A stretch of 64,000 nt of DNA from G965240365 sp965240365 (lineage in GTDB: Bacteria; Pseudomonadota; Gammaproteobacteria; Eutrophobiales; Eutrophobiaceae): contig OZ251218.1 of the NCBI GenBank assembly GCA_965240365.1, forward strand, positions 3,472,001-3,536,000, read 5' to 3'. The notes beneath the pieces were generated by a model that saw only the letters and a list, made by a program, of their open reading frames with translations, was not told where the DNA came from and made no database searches. This document shows, piece after piece, positions 42,770-51,299 of this stretch. The position numbers and the translations under genes are program-made. Positions within the stretch are counted from its first letter, which is position 1. The number at the start of each line of letters is the position of its first letter.

Positions 42770-42885
42770 AATAGTCCGCGGATGGCGCAGATTTTCACAG
42801 ATGTTTAATCAAGTTTTTAATCGGATTCACAGGGAGTCATGCCCTGGCGCTCTATTTTGCAGCGATATAGCAGATAATCAACAGG

Positions 42886-43150
42886 CTGTCCGGGTTCGAT
42901 ACCTGTGAGACAAATCAGGACCGCCCGCAGTAAACAGGTTAACACAGATTTTGTATTATTCCGACTGGCCTTTTGCAGACGGGCGAAAACCGGAATCCAG
43001 GAGGCGGGGCCGGAGTGTGAAGCGGACTGCGGTTCCATCTGGCCGTGCCAAACCGGTCAGAATGAGACATTTGTTGTTATTCCCGCTGCTGCCTGCTGCA
43101 GGCAGGCGCCAGGCAGCCCTGATTTTTCTCATAGGTATTGAACCCCGCAC
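42886..43150. mobile_element. MITE-like or solo-end remnant of the nested IS481 type
   Basis: The left edge TGTCCGGGTTCGATACCTGT and the right edge CTCATAGGTATTGAACCCC are inverted copies of the same IS end found at 11055-11077 and 44272-44295. The 265 bp between encode nothing recognisable and hold one variant palindrome. It may be a non-autonomous derivative or the result of internal deletion. Confidence 0.55.
43088..43106 (+). repeat. 19-bp palindrome 25 (one mismatch)
   Basis: GCTGCCTGCTGCAGGCAGG, the only copy not in a recognisable transposase element, but inside an IS-end-bounded remnant. Confidence 0.85.
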
Positions 43151-43187
43151 GATAGCGCATCCTTGAAGGCGCCTCTATAATAATCGC

Positions 43188-43553
43188 ATGACCAAAAACG
43201 TACTCGATACCAAACTGGAAAGTTGCTGTGACGAATTAAACACCGGCTTCTTTCGCAACGGCAAATGTGAAACCTGTGCGCAGGATACCGGGATGCACAC
43301 CGTGTGCGCCCTGATGACGCGGGAATTTCTGGAATTTTCCATCGAAAAAGGCAACGACCTTTGCACGCCGCGCGCGGAATTTGATTTCCCCGGCCTGCGG
43401 CCGGGCGATAAATGGTGTATCTGCCTGCCACGCTGGATAGAGGCGCTGGAAGCGGGCGTGGCGCCGCGGATAGTATTGCGCGCAACCCATCATTCCGTAC
43501 TCCAGTACGTGCCGCTGGAGGTGCTGGAAAAGTATGCCCTGCAACCGAAATGA
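43188..43553 (+). CDS. DUF2237 family protein
   Basis: 121 residues. NVLDTKLESCCDELNTGFFR, HTVCALMTREFLEFSIEKGN and DLCTPRAEFDFPGLRPGDKW match the DUF2237 family, whose members keep several Cys residues and a Trp-Cys-x-Cys stretch (KWCICLPRW here). Function unknown. It stands alone between an IS remnant and a toxin/immunity remnant. Length is normal for the family. Confidence 0.88.
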   Translation: MTKNVLDTKLESCCDELNTGFFRNGKCETCAQDTGMHTVCALMTREFLEFSIEKGNDLCTPRAEFDFPGLRPGDKWCICLPRWIEALEAGVAPRIVLRATHHSVLQYVPLEVLEKYALQPK

Positions 43554-43574
43554 CCACAGCAGGAAACCTTTAAA

Positions 43575-44066
43575 TTAACCAATAGCAAAATTGAATTTCA
43601 TCCCTTCTAGTGTTTCGCCATTGATAGAATCATCATTTATATTATATGTCGCAATTATGTCATCACATATTTTTAACCACTTTTCATTTCCAGAATATGA
43701 CAAACCAACAAACCCGATCTCATCCTGAACAATAAAGTCATCATCAGTGAATAAGGCAAATTCATGAAATAATGTTGGCATTTGATAGGTAAAAGCTAGC
43801 TTGCCTTTATCTAAGTTATAGCCAGATAGTATGTCGCTAACACCAACAAGCGCCACATTCTTATGGATATGAAGTTTTGGCGCCAAACCGACATCATAAA
43901 AACCAACGGGTATAAAAATATCGTTTTCAGAAATTATATATCCCCACGTATTCGACTCATCCGCTATAGAAGCCTCAAAAACCCTACCAGCTAACCTGGA
44001 CAACCTGGCTTCCAGATCACTACGAGAATCACAATTAACCCAATTAGCTTTATTCATAAGCATCAC
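43575..44066 (-). CDS. Unknown protein, possible immunity protein
   Basis: 163 residues, not recognised by motif. The gene is clearly AT-richer than its neighbours, acidic, and overlaps the stop of the preceding truncated frame by four bases. SIADESNTWGYIISENDIFI and QMPTLFHEFALFTDDDFIVQ recall SMI1/KNR4-like or other immunity folds only loosely. The layout (C-terminal fragment then an overlapping AT-rich gene) is that of a polymorphic toxin tip and its immunity gene. The start is GTG 44066 or ATG 44063. Confidence 0.45.
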   Translation of the reverse strand: MMLMNKANWVNCDSRSDLEARLSRLAGRVFEASIADESNTWGYIISENDIFIPVGFYDVGLAPKLHIHKNVALVGVSDILSGYNLDKGKLAFTYQMPTLFHEFALFTDDDFIVQDEIGFVGLSYSGNEKWLKICDDIIATYNINDDSINGETLEGMKFNFAIG

Positions 44067-44272
44067 GCCGAGACCACCTTGCCCCTGTCGCTGAATATAT
44101 CCAGGACGTTTTGAATAATCTTGTTGCCCGAGAGTCCATCGTAGGCCATATCGAAAGTAAGACCGGTCGCCAGCTCCTTGGCCCGCATAGCCCTGGTCAA
44201 GTCATACGCCTCCTTCACCGTCAGCGTTTTATCGGCGACTTCCAGTATACTCCAAACCAGAGAAATAAAAAA
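44063..44272 (-). pseudogene. C-terminal fragment of an unknown, possibly toxin, gene
   Basis: Open frame coming out of the IS end at 44272 and reading KTLTVKEAYDLTRAMRAKEL then ATGLTFDMAYDGLSGNKIIQ to its stop. The N-terminal bulk has been lost to the IS. No catalytic motif is identifiable in the 60 or so residues left. Its direct overlap with the next gene suggests a toxin-immunity arrangement, by inference only. Confidence 0.4.
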
Positions 44273-44344
44273 CAGGGTGTCCGGGTTCAATACCTATGAG
44301 ACGAATCAGGCGGCCTGTCCAAGTTTCTGATAATACGCCATAGG

Positions 44345-44363
44345 CCTGCCTGCTGCAGGCAGG
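44345..44363 (-). repeat. 19-bp palindrome 26, shared with palindrome 21
   Basis: Same insertion point as 10992-11010, in the second copy of the IS. Confidence 0.95.
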
Positions 44364-44496
44364 GGTCTGCAGTCCAATACCATCATGGGGGCGATAGTAG
44401 TTGTAACAGTGCGGGTACTGGGCCAGTTTTCGGTTGATGGCGGCCAAGGTGAGTGGGCCCTCATAGAAGGGGTAGAACTCATAGCGGCTGGTTCCA

Positions 44497-44515
44497 CCTG
44501 CCTGCTGCAGGCAGG
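44497..44515 (-). repeat. 19-bp palindrome 27, shared with palindrome 20
   Basis: Same insertion point as 10840-10858, in the second copy of the IS. Confidence 0.95.
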
Positions 44516-44844
44516 TTGGCGCGCTCGACACAGCCATTGTACTTGGGGCTTTTTGGGGGCAGCACATAGAGGGGGAGCGTTAAGTCCTTGCAGGCCTGTT
44601 CGAATTCGGCCATGAACTCGCTGCCGCCATCGACCTGCACGGAGAGCAAGGGGTAGGGTAATTGCTCAATCAGAGCGTGCAGGAACCGTCTGGCATTGAG
44701 GCTGCTGGCGCTACGGTAGGCGCGCATCACGGTAAACCCGGTTATTGGGCAGGTGGCCTTGAACTCCTTGAGGCTAACCCCTTCCGTGAAGTGCACCGTC
44801 ATGTGGTCGAGTTGAATCAACTGCCCGGGCTTTTCGGCCTTCAT

Positions 44845-45903
44845 ATCGCGCCGCCCAGAAGCTCCGCGAAACCCATGATAAGGCCCAGTGAGGCCGCCAC
44901 TTGCCGATAGGCGATGCTCTCTGCCAGGATGGTGGCCATAAAGACCGAGAAAGTCCCCGCGGCAATCCAGCCAAAGGTCAAAACGATAACGAGCAGGGCA
45001 GGATTATGGCCCAGAAAGATGGCTGCCAGCGGCGATAACACGCCTAACAGACAAAATACGATGACAACCGGTTTGCGGCCGATAAAATCAGACAGCCACG
45101 GCAACAGAAAGCCGGCCGCCGCGCCGACGATACCCAGCGCGGCAAATATGTAGCTCATGCCGCGCGCGGTAAAACCAACGTTTTCAGCTAAAAAGACGGG
45201 CAGGAAAACCCAGCCGACCAGCATCCAGCCCGCCATCAGGCCGCTGACCAGCATGCAAAGCAGGATATTGCGCTCCTTCAAAGGGGCAAAAAAACCAAAT
45301 TTGCCGCCATCATCCGCGCCGCGCCGGGGCGGCCGGCTTTTAACCGGTTCCTTGACATAGACAAAAATCGCAATGGCAAGCAACAGACCGGGTATGATCG
45401 TCAGGAAAAAAGTGACACGCCAGCCAAACTGGATGGCCAGATAAACACTGACAATGGGCGCCGCCAGACTGCCCAGCAGGTTTGCCAGGACATTTTGCAT
45501 AAGCCCCATATTCAGGCCGCGCCGTTCGGGCGAGGATTCAATTGACATGATGGTCTGCGAGACGGGCAGGACAGGCCCTCGAACAGACCCATCAATATGC
45601 GCGCGGCAAGCAGCATGGCAAATGACAGGGCCAGCCCGGTTGATACCGAGGGATTGAAAAACCGATCACGGCCACCAGCAGGGTGATCTTGCGGCGCCCT
45701 ATGGTATCCGAGACCCGGCCCATGACCGAGCCGGATATGGCCCAGACGATAGCCAGGGCCGAGGCCAGGATGCCGATCTGCGTGTCGCTTAACGTAATGT
45801 CTTCCTTGATAAAGACCATCAGATAGTTGAGCATGTTACGGTCGAAGAAAACCAGACCGAAGGACATGCCCAGCAACCAGACCAGCAGGGTCTCATAACG
45901 CAT
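44845..45903 (-). pseudogene. MFS transporter, frameshifted and 3'-truncated
   Basis: Major facilitator of the anion/sialate type. The N-terminal part from ATG 45903 reads LLVWLLGMSFGLVFFDRNML and GSVMGRVSDTIGRRKITLLV, the MFS loop-2/3 motif. Near 45650 the frame moves to SVSTGLALSFAMLLAARILM. It moves again near 45572 (a missing C in the run before TGTCCTGCCC) to SQTIMSIESSPERRGLNMGL. The frame then stays open to LIMGFAELLGGAI, where the IS481 half begins. The last one or two membrane helices are missing. It probably exported or imported a substrate for the adjacent dehydrogenase. Confidence 0.8.
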
Positions 45904-45932
45904 TCCAGGAACAGATTGGGAGTTTATATTTT

Positions 45933-47048
45933 TCACAACTGTTTTTCGCTGTCGAAGCACAGCACCGGTTTAATCACCTTGCCGGCTTCGCAGTCCTCTA
46001 TTGCCTCATTAATATTTTCAAAGGGGTAATAGGTAATCAGGCGATCAAACGGAAAGCGGCCTTGTTGATAAAGTTTAATAAGCTCGGGAATAAACACGTC
46101 CGGTTTTGAATCGCCCTCGACGATGCCGCGTATGCCGCGCCCGCCGGCCAGCATAAAAAACAGGTCCAGCGGCACAGTTGAACCGGGCGGGAAAGAACCG
46201 ATGAGCCCGCAGACGCCGCGGGAATCCAGACACGCAATGGCCTGTTTCACCAATTCCGGCACGCCGGCTGCCTCAATGGTGAAGTCAACGCCGCCTTTTA
46301 CTATGGATTTAACCCGGCTGACGACATCCGCGGCATTGGTATTGATCACATGGGTCGCGCCCAGTTCTGCGGCGATTTGAAGACGATCCCGGTTTCTGTC
46401 TATGGCGATGATAGCCGAGGCGCCGATCGCCCTGGCCGCCATCACGGCGCCGAGTCCGACGGAACCCGCGCCGAAGATGGCAAGCATATCCCCAAAGCCG
46501 AGCTTTAAGGCGTTGATGACAGCGCCGGCCCCGGTTTGAATCACACAGGCCAGCGGCCCGAGTAGCTCTAAAGGCGCGTCAGCGCCGACCTTCACCACAT
46601 TGCGTTCATAGGCGAGCGCATGCGTGGCAAAAGAAGATTGTCCAAAGAAGCTGCCGTAAATCGTTTCATCGCCTTTGCTGATGCCGGTCGTGCCGTCCGG
46701 ACGCATACCGCCGAAGCAACGTTCTCTGCTTTCATCACAATAACTGGCGTAACCTTCAAGACAGTGTGAACATGAGCCGCACGAATCGAAGGTCAAGACA
46801 ACCCGATCGCCCGGCCTGACCTTGCTGATGGCGCTACCGGCGGCCGCAACGATCCCCGCCCCCTCATGCCCCAGCACGATTGGCTGAGGACCGGGAATAA
46901 GCTGATCGCGCACCACGATATCCGTATGACAGATGCCCACGGCGGCCATGCGCACCAGGACCTCATGCTCTCCGGGTTCTGCCAACTGAATGCTCTCGAT
47001 AGACATCGGCGCATTGGGCGCCCGTGCCACTGCCGCGCGAATTTCCAT
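45933..47048 (-). CDS. Zinc-dependent NAD(P) alcohol dehydrogenase (aryl-alcohol type)
   Basis: 371-residue medium-chain dehydrogenase. The catalytic zinc site is in VGICHTDIVVRDQ and LGHEGAGIVAAAG; the structural-zinc Cys cluster is in FDSCGSCSHCLEGYASYC; the nucleotide motif is IFGAGSVGLGAVMAARAIGA. The sequence is nearest in feel to XylB-type aryl-alcohol dehydrogenases, but the substrate cannot be read from sequence. It is transcribed into the MFS gene and diverges from the TonB receptor, which suggests a small uptake-and-oxidation locus. Confidence 0.87.
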   Translation of the reverse strand: MEIRAAVARAPNAPMSIESIQLAEPGEHEVLVRMAAVGICHTDIVVRDQLIPGPQPIVLGHEGAGIVAAAGSAISKVRPGDRVVLTFDSCGSCSHCLEGYASYCDESRERCFGGMRPDGTTGISKGDETIYGSFFGQSSFATHALAYERNVVKVGADAPLELLGPLACVIQTGAGAVINALKLGFGDMLAIFGAGSVGLGAVMAARAIGASAIIAIDRNRDRLQIAAELGATHVINTNAADVVSRVKSIVKGGVDFTIEAAGVPELVKQAIACLDSRGVCGLIGSFPPGSTVPLDLFFMLAGGRGIRGIVEGDSKPDVFIPELIKLYQQGRFPFDRLITYYPFENINEAIEDCEAGKVIKPVLCFDSEKQL

Positions 47049-47354
47049 AAATTTAAAATCTCCCGGTTGTAATCAAACAAATAATAACGGGGCCGGCGCT
47101 TCGCTTGCCGGGGGCGCGCGAATGCGACTTGCATAAATGACAAGAATAGGCATGACCGCATGGAAGACCAATGCCTCTGCGCGCACAATGTATTGTCTGC
47201 TGATGCAGTGAATGAAGAAGAGCAAGCCCGAAGCGGCGTCTCGTCCAGCGTAAAAGGGCGCTACCGGACAATCACAGTGCGCTTTCAACCACAGCCAGAT
47301 CAGTGCTTTTACCCTATTCTTGTAATCCATTACATAAAATAAATTATTCAAGGG
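47049..47354. other. Divergent intergenic region, ADH / TonB receptor
   Basis: No gene seen. It should hold the promoters of both divergent genes. TTGTAATCCATTACATAAAAT near 47320-47340 is a possible -35/-10 region for the receptor, but it is weak. No operator-like repeat stands out. Confidence 0.35.
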
Positions 47355-47363
47355 GTGTATAAC

Positions 47364-49547
47364 ATGAATACAATATGGTCTGACTGCAAAATAAATCCGG
47401 GAATAATGACGGTTTTACTCATGTCAATATTGCTTGATTTCCCTGTTTCCGCCGTTGCCCAGCAAACCCTCCAGGAGGTGACGGTTACCGCTCAAAGGCG
47501 CGCCGAATCTTTACAGGATGTGCCTATCATGGTCAATACCTACAACAATGAACAACTCAATGAGTCAGGTATTGATGATTTGTTCGAGATCGCCAATACC
47601 GTGCCAGGCATGATCTTCGGGCGCGCGGGCGATGACGGCTTGTTGCTGACAATACGCGGCCTGGGTTCACCGGCGCGGTCCCCCGTGTTTGAACAGTCCG
47701 TGGCCTTTTTCTCGGATGGCCTGTTTTATGGAAAGGGACGTTATTACTCTGTCCCTTTCTTTGATGTTGAGCGCATAGAGTTCATTAAAGGCACACAAAG
47801 CACCCTGCTTGGAAAAAATTCGAGCATCGGCACCATCAGCCTGATCTCCAGACAGCCCGGTGATGAATTCGGCGGGAATTTCAGAATCGAGACTGAACTC
47901 GAACACGGCGGATATACCGTCCAGGGCGGGATGGATCTGCCCGTCTCTGATAAATTTAAACTCCGCCTCGCGGCGCACGGCTCGGATGTTGACGGCTGGC
48001 TGGAAAATGTCACATTAAACAGAGCCTTTCCAAATGACAAGAATCAGGCGTTTCGCGCCATTGCGGAATTCACTCCGCTGGACAATCTCACGGCCAAACT
48101 CATTTATCAACGCAGTGACACCGAACGTTTCGGCGCCAATACGCAGATAATCAATCCGAGGGTAAGGCCGCCTGGCGAGGATGGAATCTTCAACAACAAG
48201 GCAACCCAGTTCACCAGGAAGACTTCCAGTAACGCCAGTGAAAACGACACCGACGTGGAAATGATCAATTTTAGCCTTGATGCCGATATCTTTAATGATC
48301 ATACCCTGGTGTCTCAAACCACCTATTCAGGCTACAACGTCGATTTCTTCGATGATTTTGACATGAGTTCTCTCGACGAAGTGCTTTTGATCAAAGATGA
48401 AGAGTATGAGCAGTTTACCCAGGAATTCCGTTTGCTGTCGCCAACGGACGGACGCCTGGAATATATGCTGGGGCTTTACTATCTGGATTCAAACTGGCAC
48501 ATGATAGAAACCCTGGACGCATCCGTTCCTAATTTTCCGCCGGGCACGCCCCTGGCCGGACAAATCTGGAATGGCCCGTTCGCCAACAATTTTAAACAGG
48601 ATACCGAGACCTTATCCGGCTTTGCCAGCGGGACCTTTCATATAAATGACAGGCTGCGTATCGGCGGCGGACTGCGTTATACGAGCGAGAGCAAGGATAT
48701 ATTATACGGGCGTTTTGCCTCCGAGCCTTTGACATTATGGAACACGGTTATAAATCCGCCCTTTCCTTTTACACCGCTACAATTTAAGGATGACTTTCTG
48801 GATGGCAACGGCAATATACAATACGATATCAACGAGGATGTCATGTTGTTTGCGGCATACGGGCGTGGCACAAAAACGGGGGGATTTGTTGACACCAATA
48901 CCGCGCCAAAGGCAAATCCGAGAATTGAATCTTTCATAGACTCGGAGACAACCGACACCTATGAAGTCGGCATCAAGGCGCGGCTCATGGATAATCGGCT
49001 GTTATTGAACGGCGCCCTGTTTTATATTGATGTCACGGATTTACAGGAAACCACCTTTACCGGCACGGAATTTATCACCAGCAACTTGCCGGCTGAATCC
49101 AAGGGACTTGATTTCGATCTCAAATATCTTGCGAGCGAGCATCTGACCCTGAATGCAAATGGCACCTGGCTGGATTCGGAAGTGATCATCAATGGCGCGG
49201 AGTTTCGCCTTACACAGTCGCCGTCATTTTCGGGAAATCTTGGCTTTAGCTATGAGCGTCCCCTGGGTTCCGGTCTTTACTGGCGTCTGAATGGCACGGC
49301 GCGCGCCCGCACAAAAATATACCACCAGCGCGGTAATCTTTTCCCAAGCAAGGGCGTGACCACCTTTGACGCCAGTTTGACCATCGGCGACCAGAGTGGA
49401 AAATGGGATGCAAGCATTATTGCGCGCAATATGTCAAACGAATTCATCATCGACTTTGCAAGCCCTACCCCGCATCCATTAAATGGCAATACCTATTCAA
49501 CGGCCCATTTACGCGCCATAAAACTGGTATTTGGCTACAATTTTTAA
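47364..49547 (+). CDS. TonB-dependent outer-membrane receptor
   Basis: About 727 residues. A signal peptide (ILLDFPVSAVAQ) is followed by the TonB box/plug region LQEVTVTAQRRAESLQDVPI and IANTVPGMIFGRAGDDG. Plug motif LLLTIRGLGSPARSPVFEQS and VERIEFIKGTQSTLLGKNSS. A beta-barrel runs to the C-terminus, ending with the aromatic residue of FGYNF. The opening VTVTAQRRAESLQDVPI is typical of receptors in marine and environmental proteobacteria, often for organic substrates rather than iron. ATG 47364 is used, after AAGGGG. The GTG at 47355 overlaps the ribosome-binding site. Confidence 0.9.
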   Translation: MNTIWSDCKINPGIMTVLLMSILLDFPVSAVAQQTLQEVTVTAQRRAESLQDVPIMVNTYNNEQLNESGIDDLFEIANTVPGMIFGRAGDDGLLLTIRGLGSPARSPVFEQSVAFFSDGLFYGKGRYYSVPFFDVERIEFIKGTQSTLLGKNSSIGTISLISRQPGDEFGGNFRIETELEHGGYTVQGGMDLPVSDKFKLRLAAHGSDVDGWLENVTLNRAFPNDKNQAFRAIAEFTPLDNLTAKLIYQRSDTERFGANTQIINPRVRPPGEDGIFNNKATQFTRKTSSNASENDTDVEMINFSLDADIFNDHTLVSQTTYSGYNVDFFDDFDMSSLDEVLLIKDEEYEQFTQEFRLLSPTDGRLEYMLGLYYLDSNWHMIETLDASVPNFPPGTPLAGQIWNGPFANNFKQDTETLSGFASGTFHINDRLRIGGGLRYTSESKDILYGRFASEPLTLWNTVINPPFPFTPLQFKDDFLDGNGNIQYDINEDVMLFAAYGRGTKTGGFVDTNTAPKANPRIESFIDSETTDTYEVGIKARLMDNRLLLNGALFYIDVTDLQETTFTGTEFITSNLPAESKGLDFDLKYLASEHLTLNANGTWLDSEVIINGAEFRLTQSPSFSGNLGFSYERPLGSGLYWRLNGTARARTKIYHQRGNLFPSKGVTTFDASLTIGDQSGKWDASIIARNMSNEFIIDFASPTPHPLNGNTYSTAHLRAIKLVFGYNF

Positions 49548-49663
49548 TAGCGTCTATATCCCTCGGCAAAAAAAGATGGCTAATATGGCCGGGCGCGGGC
49601 GCCGCCGGTTCCCGCGACCTTTTCCGCCTGTGGCCGTCATAAAAAGCAAAGCAGGAGATGTTT

Positions 49664-50548
49664 ATGCGTGATCTTAAATCGGCAGCTTGTGAAAATATGC
49701 TAACCGGAGTGGCCCGGCGATTCTCGATTGAAGTAACACCCCGCGATCAGGCGGCAATGCAGAACCTGGGTAAATTCCTGCCGGCAAAGAAGGAAGTTTT
49801 CATCGCCTGCCTGCCCGCTGACAGTATGGATACCCTGATAGCCGCGGCTGCTAAAATACAGCAATGTGGAATGAGCGCGGTGCCGCATATCGTGGCGCGT
49901 AATATCACCGGCAGGCCGGCGCTGGCAACCGCCTTGCGGCGCTTATCTCAGGAGGCAGGGGTCAGGAGCGCGCTGATCGTTGGCGGTGACAGGGATACTC
50001 CGGCCGGCAATTACACCAGCAGTTATGAATTGATTAAAACGGGATTGTTTCAAAAATTTGGATTTCAAAAACTGTATATCACGGGCTATCCCGAGAGGCA
50101 TCCCAAAATCCCGCATAAATTAATTGAATCGGAACGGCTGAAAAAACTGATGGCAATAAAGGAAGCCGGTCTCGATGCCTGCTTGATCAGTCAATTTGCG
50201 TTTACAGCCAAACCGATCATTGAATTTGCAAAAAGACTGAATGAGGAAACGGATATTCCACTGAGGATAGGGCTTGCCGGCCCGGCAAAAAACACGGCCT
50301 TGATAAAATATGCAATGATGTGCGGCGTGGGAAATTCACTGCGGGCGCTGCATCGGGACAAGCGGTTGCTGGGATTCATGACGAATGACTATTCGCCGGA
50401 AAGTCTGTTAAAACAGCTTGACGAGGCGTTGCCGGATGCGCCCGGTTTGATTGACGGTATTCATCTTTTTACCTTTGGCAAATTAGCTTACACGGCGGAA
50501 TGGATCGCCAATTTAAAGCAGGATATCAGGCGGCAGATTAACGGCTAA
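49664..50548 (+). CDS. Methylenetetrahydrofolate reductase-like protein
   Basis: About 294 residues, MetF/MTHFR family by pattern: FSIEVTPRDQAAMQNLGKFL, SAVPHIVARNITGRPALATA, ALIVGGDRDTPAGNYTSSYE, then LISQFAFTAKPIIEFAKRLN (the family QFxF motif). It lacks the very N-terminal FExxPP form of housekeeping MetF, reading FSIEVTPRD instead. It is therefore likely a catabolic one-carbon paralogue, as seen next to demethylation genes. ATG 49664 sits 7-8 bases after GGAGA. Co-directional with the TonB receptor, 116 bp downstream. Confidence 0.8.
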   Translation: MRDLKSAACENMLTGVARRFSIEVTPRDQAAMQNLGKFLPAKKEVFIACLPADSMDTLIAAAAKIQQCGMSAVPHIVARNITGRPALATALRRLSQEAGVRSALIVGGDRDTPAGNYTSSYELIKTGLFQKFGFQKLYITGYPERHPKIPHKLIESERLKKLMAIKEAGLDACLISQFAFTAKPIIEFAKRLNEETDIPLRIGLAGPAKNTALIKYAMMCGVGNSLRALHRDKRLLGFMTNDYSPESLLKQLDEALPDAPGLIDGIHLFTFGKLAYTAEWIANLKQDIRRQING

Positions 50549-50570
50549 TCTACTCCCGAGTCTTTACTTG

Positions 50571-51022
50571 TCACTGCACAGGCCATGCGGCCAGGATTTC
50601 CACGGGATCATAAAAATCATAATCCAGCGCCTCCGCCACCGCCTTGCAGCTCACTTTACCGCGATGCGCGTTGAAACCCTGCAACAAGCGCCGGTCATCC
50701 AGAAGCACCTGCCGCGCGCCCTTGTTGGCAAGCGCCAGGGCCAACGGCAACGTGGCGTTATTCAGAGCCATGGTCGCGGTGCGCGCCACCGTGCCGGGCA
50801 TGTTGGCGACACAGTAATGGATGACGCCATCCACCGTATAAGCCGGTTCCTGATGCGTCGTGGCTCTGGATGTTTCAAAATAGCCGCCGCCGTCGAGTAG
50901 GCCGTCTTGATGTTGTTGCTGAAAATATCATCGAGTTGTCTTAAATGTTCCAGAGAACGGTCAAATACGATCACATCCGCACTCATGCCGGGCGCTATTT
51001 TCACTGCGTTTCCGCCCATCAT
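50571..51022 (-). pseudogene. ald: Alanine dehydrogenase, C-terminal relic with internal deletion
   Basis: From 51022: MGGNAVKIAPGMSADVIVFD with RSLEHLRQLDDIFSNNIKTA matches the second half of the NAD-binding domain. About 35 residues are then missing and the frame shifts to GYFETSRATTHQEPAYTVDG and VIHYCVANMPGTVARTATMA, the C-terminal alanine dehydrogenase block, ending at EILAAWPVQ. The first 170 or so residues are absent. It converted alanine to pyruvate when intact and is now non-functional. Confidence 0.8.
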
Positions 51023-51096
51023 ACAACGGGACTATAAATAGGCCGCAATGACGGCTAATGGACGGACTGCTGCTTGCCACCTCTCTGCATTTGTTA

Positions 51097-51133
51097 TCAT
51101 TCCAGTCGGCCCGGTGCGGGAAGGTTGGAATGA
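51097..51133. repeat. REP-like intergenic palindrome
   Basis: Perfect 8-bp arms TCATTCCA / TGGAATGA around a GC-rich middle, in the gap before gspD. Confidence 0.55.
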
Positions 51134-51299
51134 CGGCAGGGGCAGGGGCAAGCTACTGAAAAACCTGGAGAACCGCGCCGGGGTATCGGAATTAATCCCC
51201 CGCGAGGCAAAAAGGCAAATCGGGGCTGCCTTAACAGGGAATTGCGGTTACACTGTCAATATGGCAACAGTGATCAACTCATTACAGGAGCGGGGCTTC

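Larger units (their letters stand above)
44306..44844 (-). pseudogene. Nested-type IS481 transposase, C-terminal half (copy 2)
   Basis: Starts abruptly at MKAEKPGQLIQLDHMTVHFT and continues through RRFLHALIEQLPYPLLSVQV uninterrupted. There the other copy has a palindrome. It reaches KYNGCVERAN, a palindrome (44497-44515), then GTSRYEFYPFYEG and GIGLQTP, a palindrome (44345-44363), and YYQKLGQAA. All three catalytic positions are retained in sequence, but it lacks the helix-turn-helix half. Confidence 0.88.
44272..44867 (-). mobile_element. Nested-type IS481 element, second copy, 5'-truncated
   Basis: The right terminal repeat (TGTCCGGGTTCAATACCTAT from about 44272) is intact. On the minus strand it carries the C-terminal half of the transposase. 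The 5' half is missing where it fuses to the MFS gene at about 44844-44868. Two palindromes are shared with the 9.8-11.1 kb copy and a third site is empty. Confidence 0.85.

Noticed and set aside
4424..44515. Palindromes as adapter or assembly artefacts
   Set aside because: Copies differ in sequence (variants), are shared at the same site by duplicated IS copies, and are limited to one class of DNA. An artefact would not behave so, though reads should still be checked.
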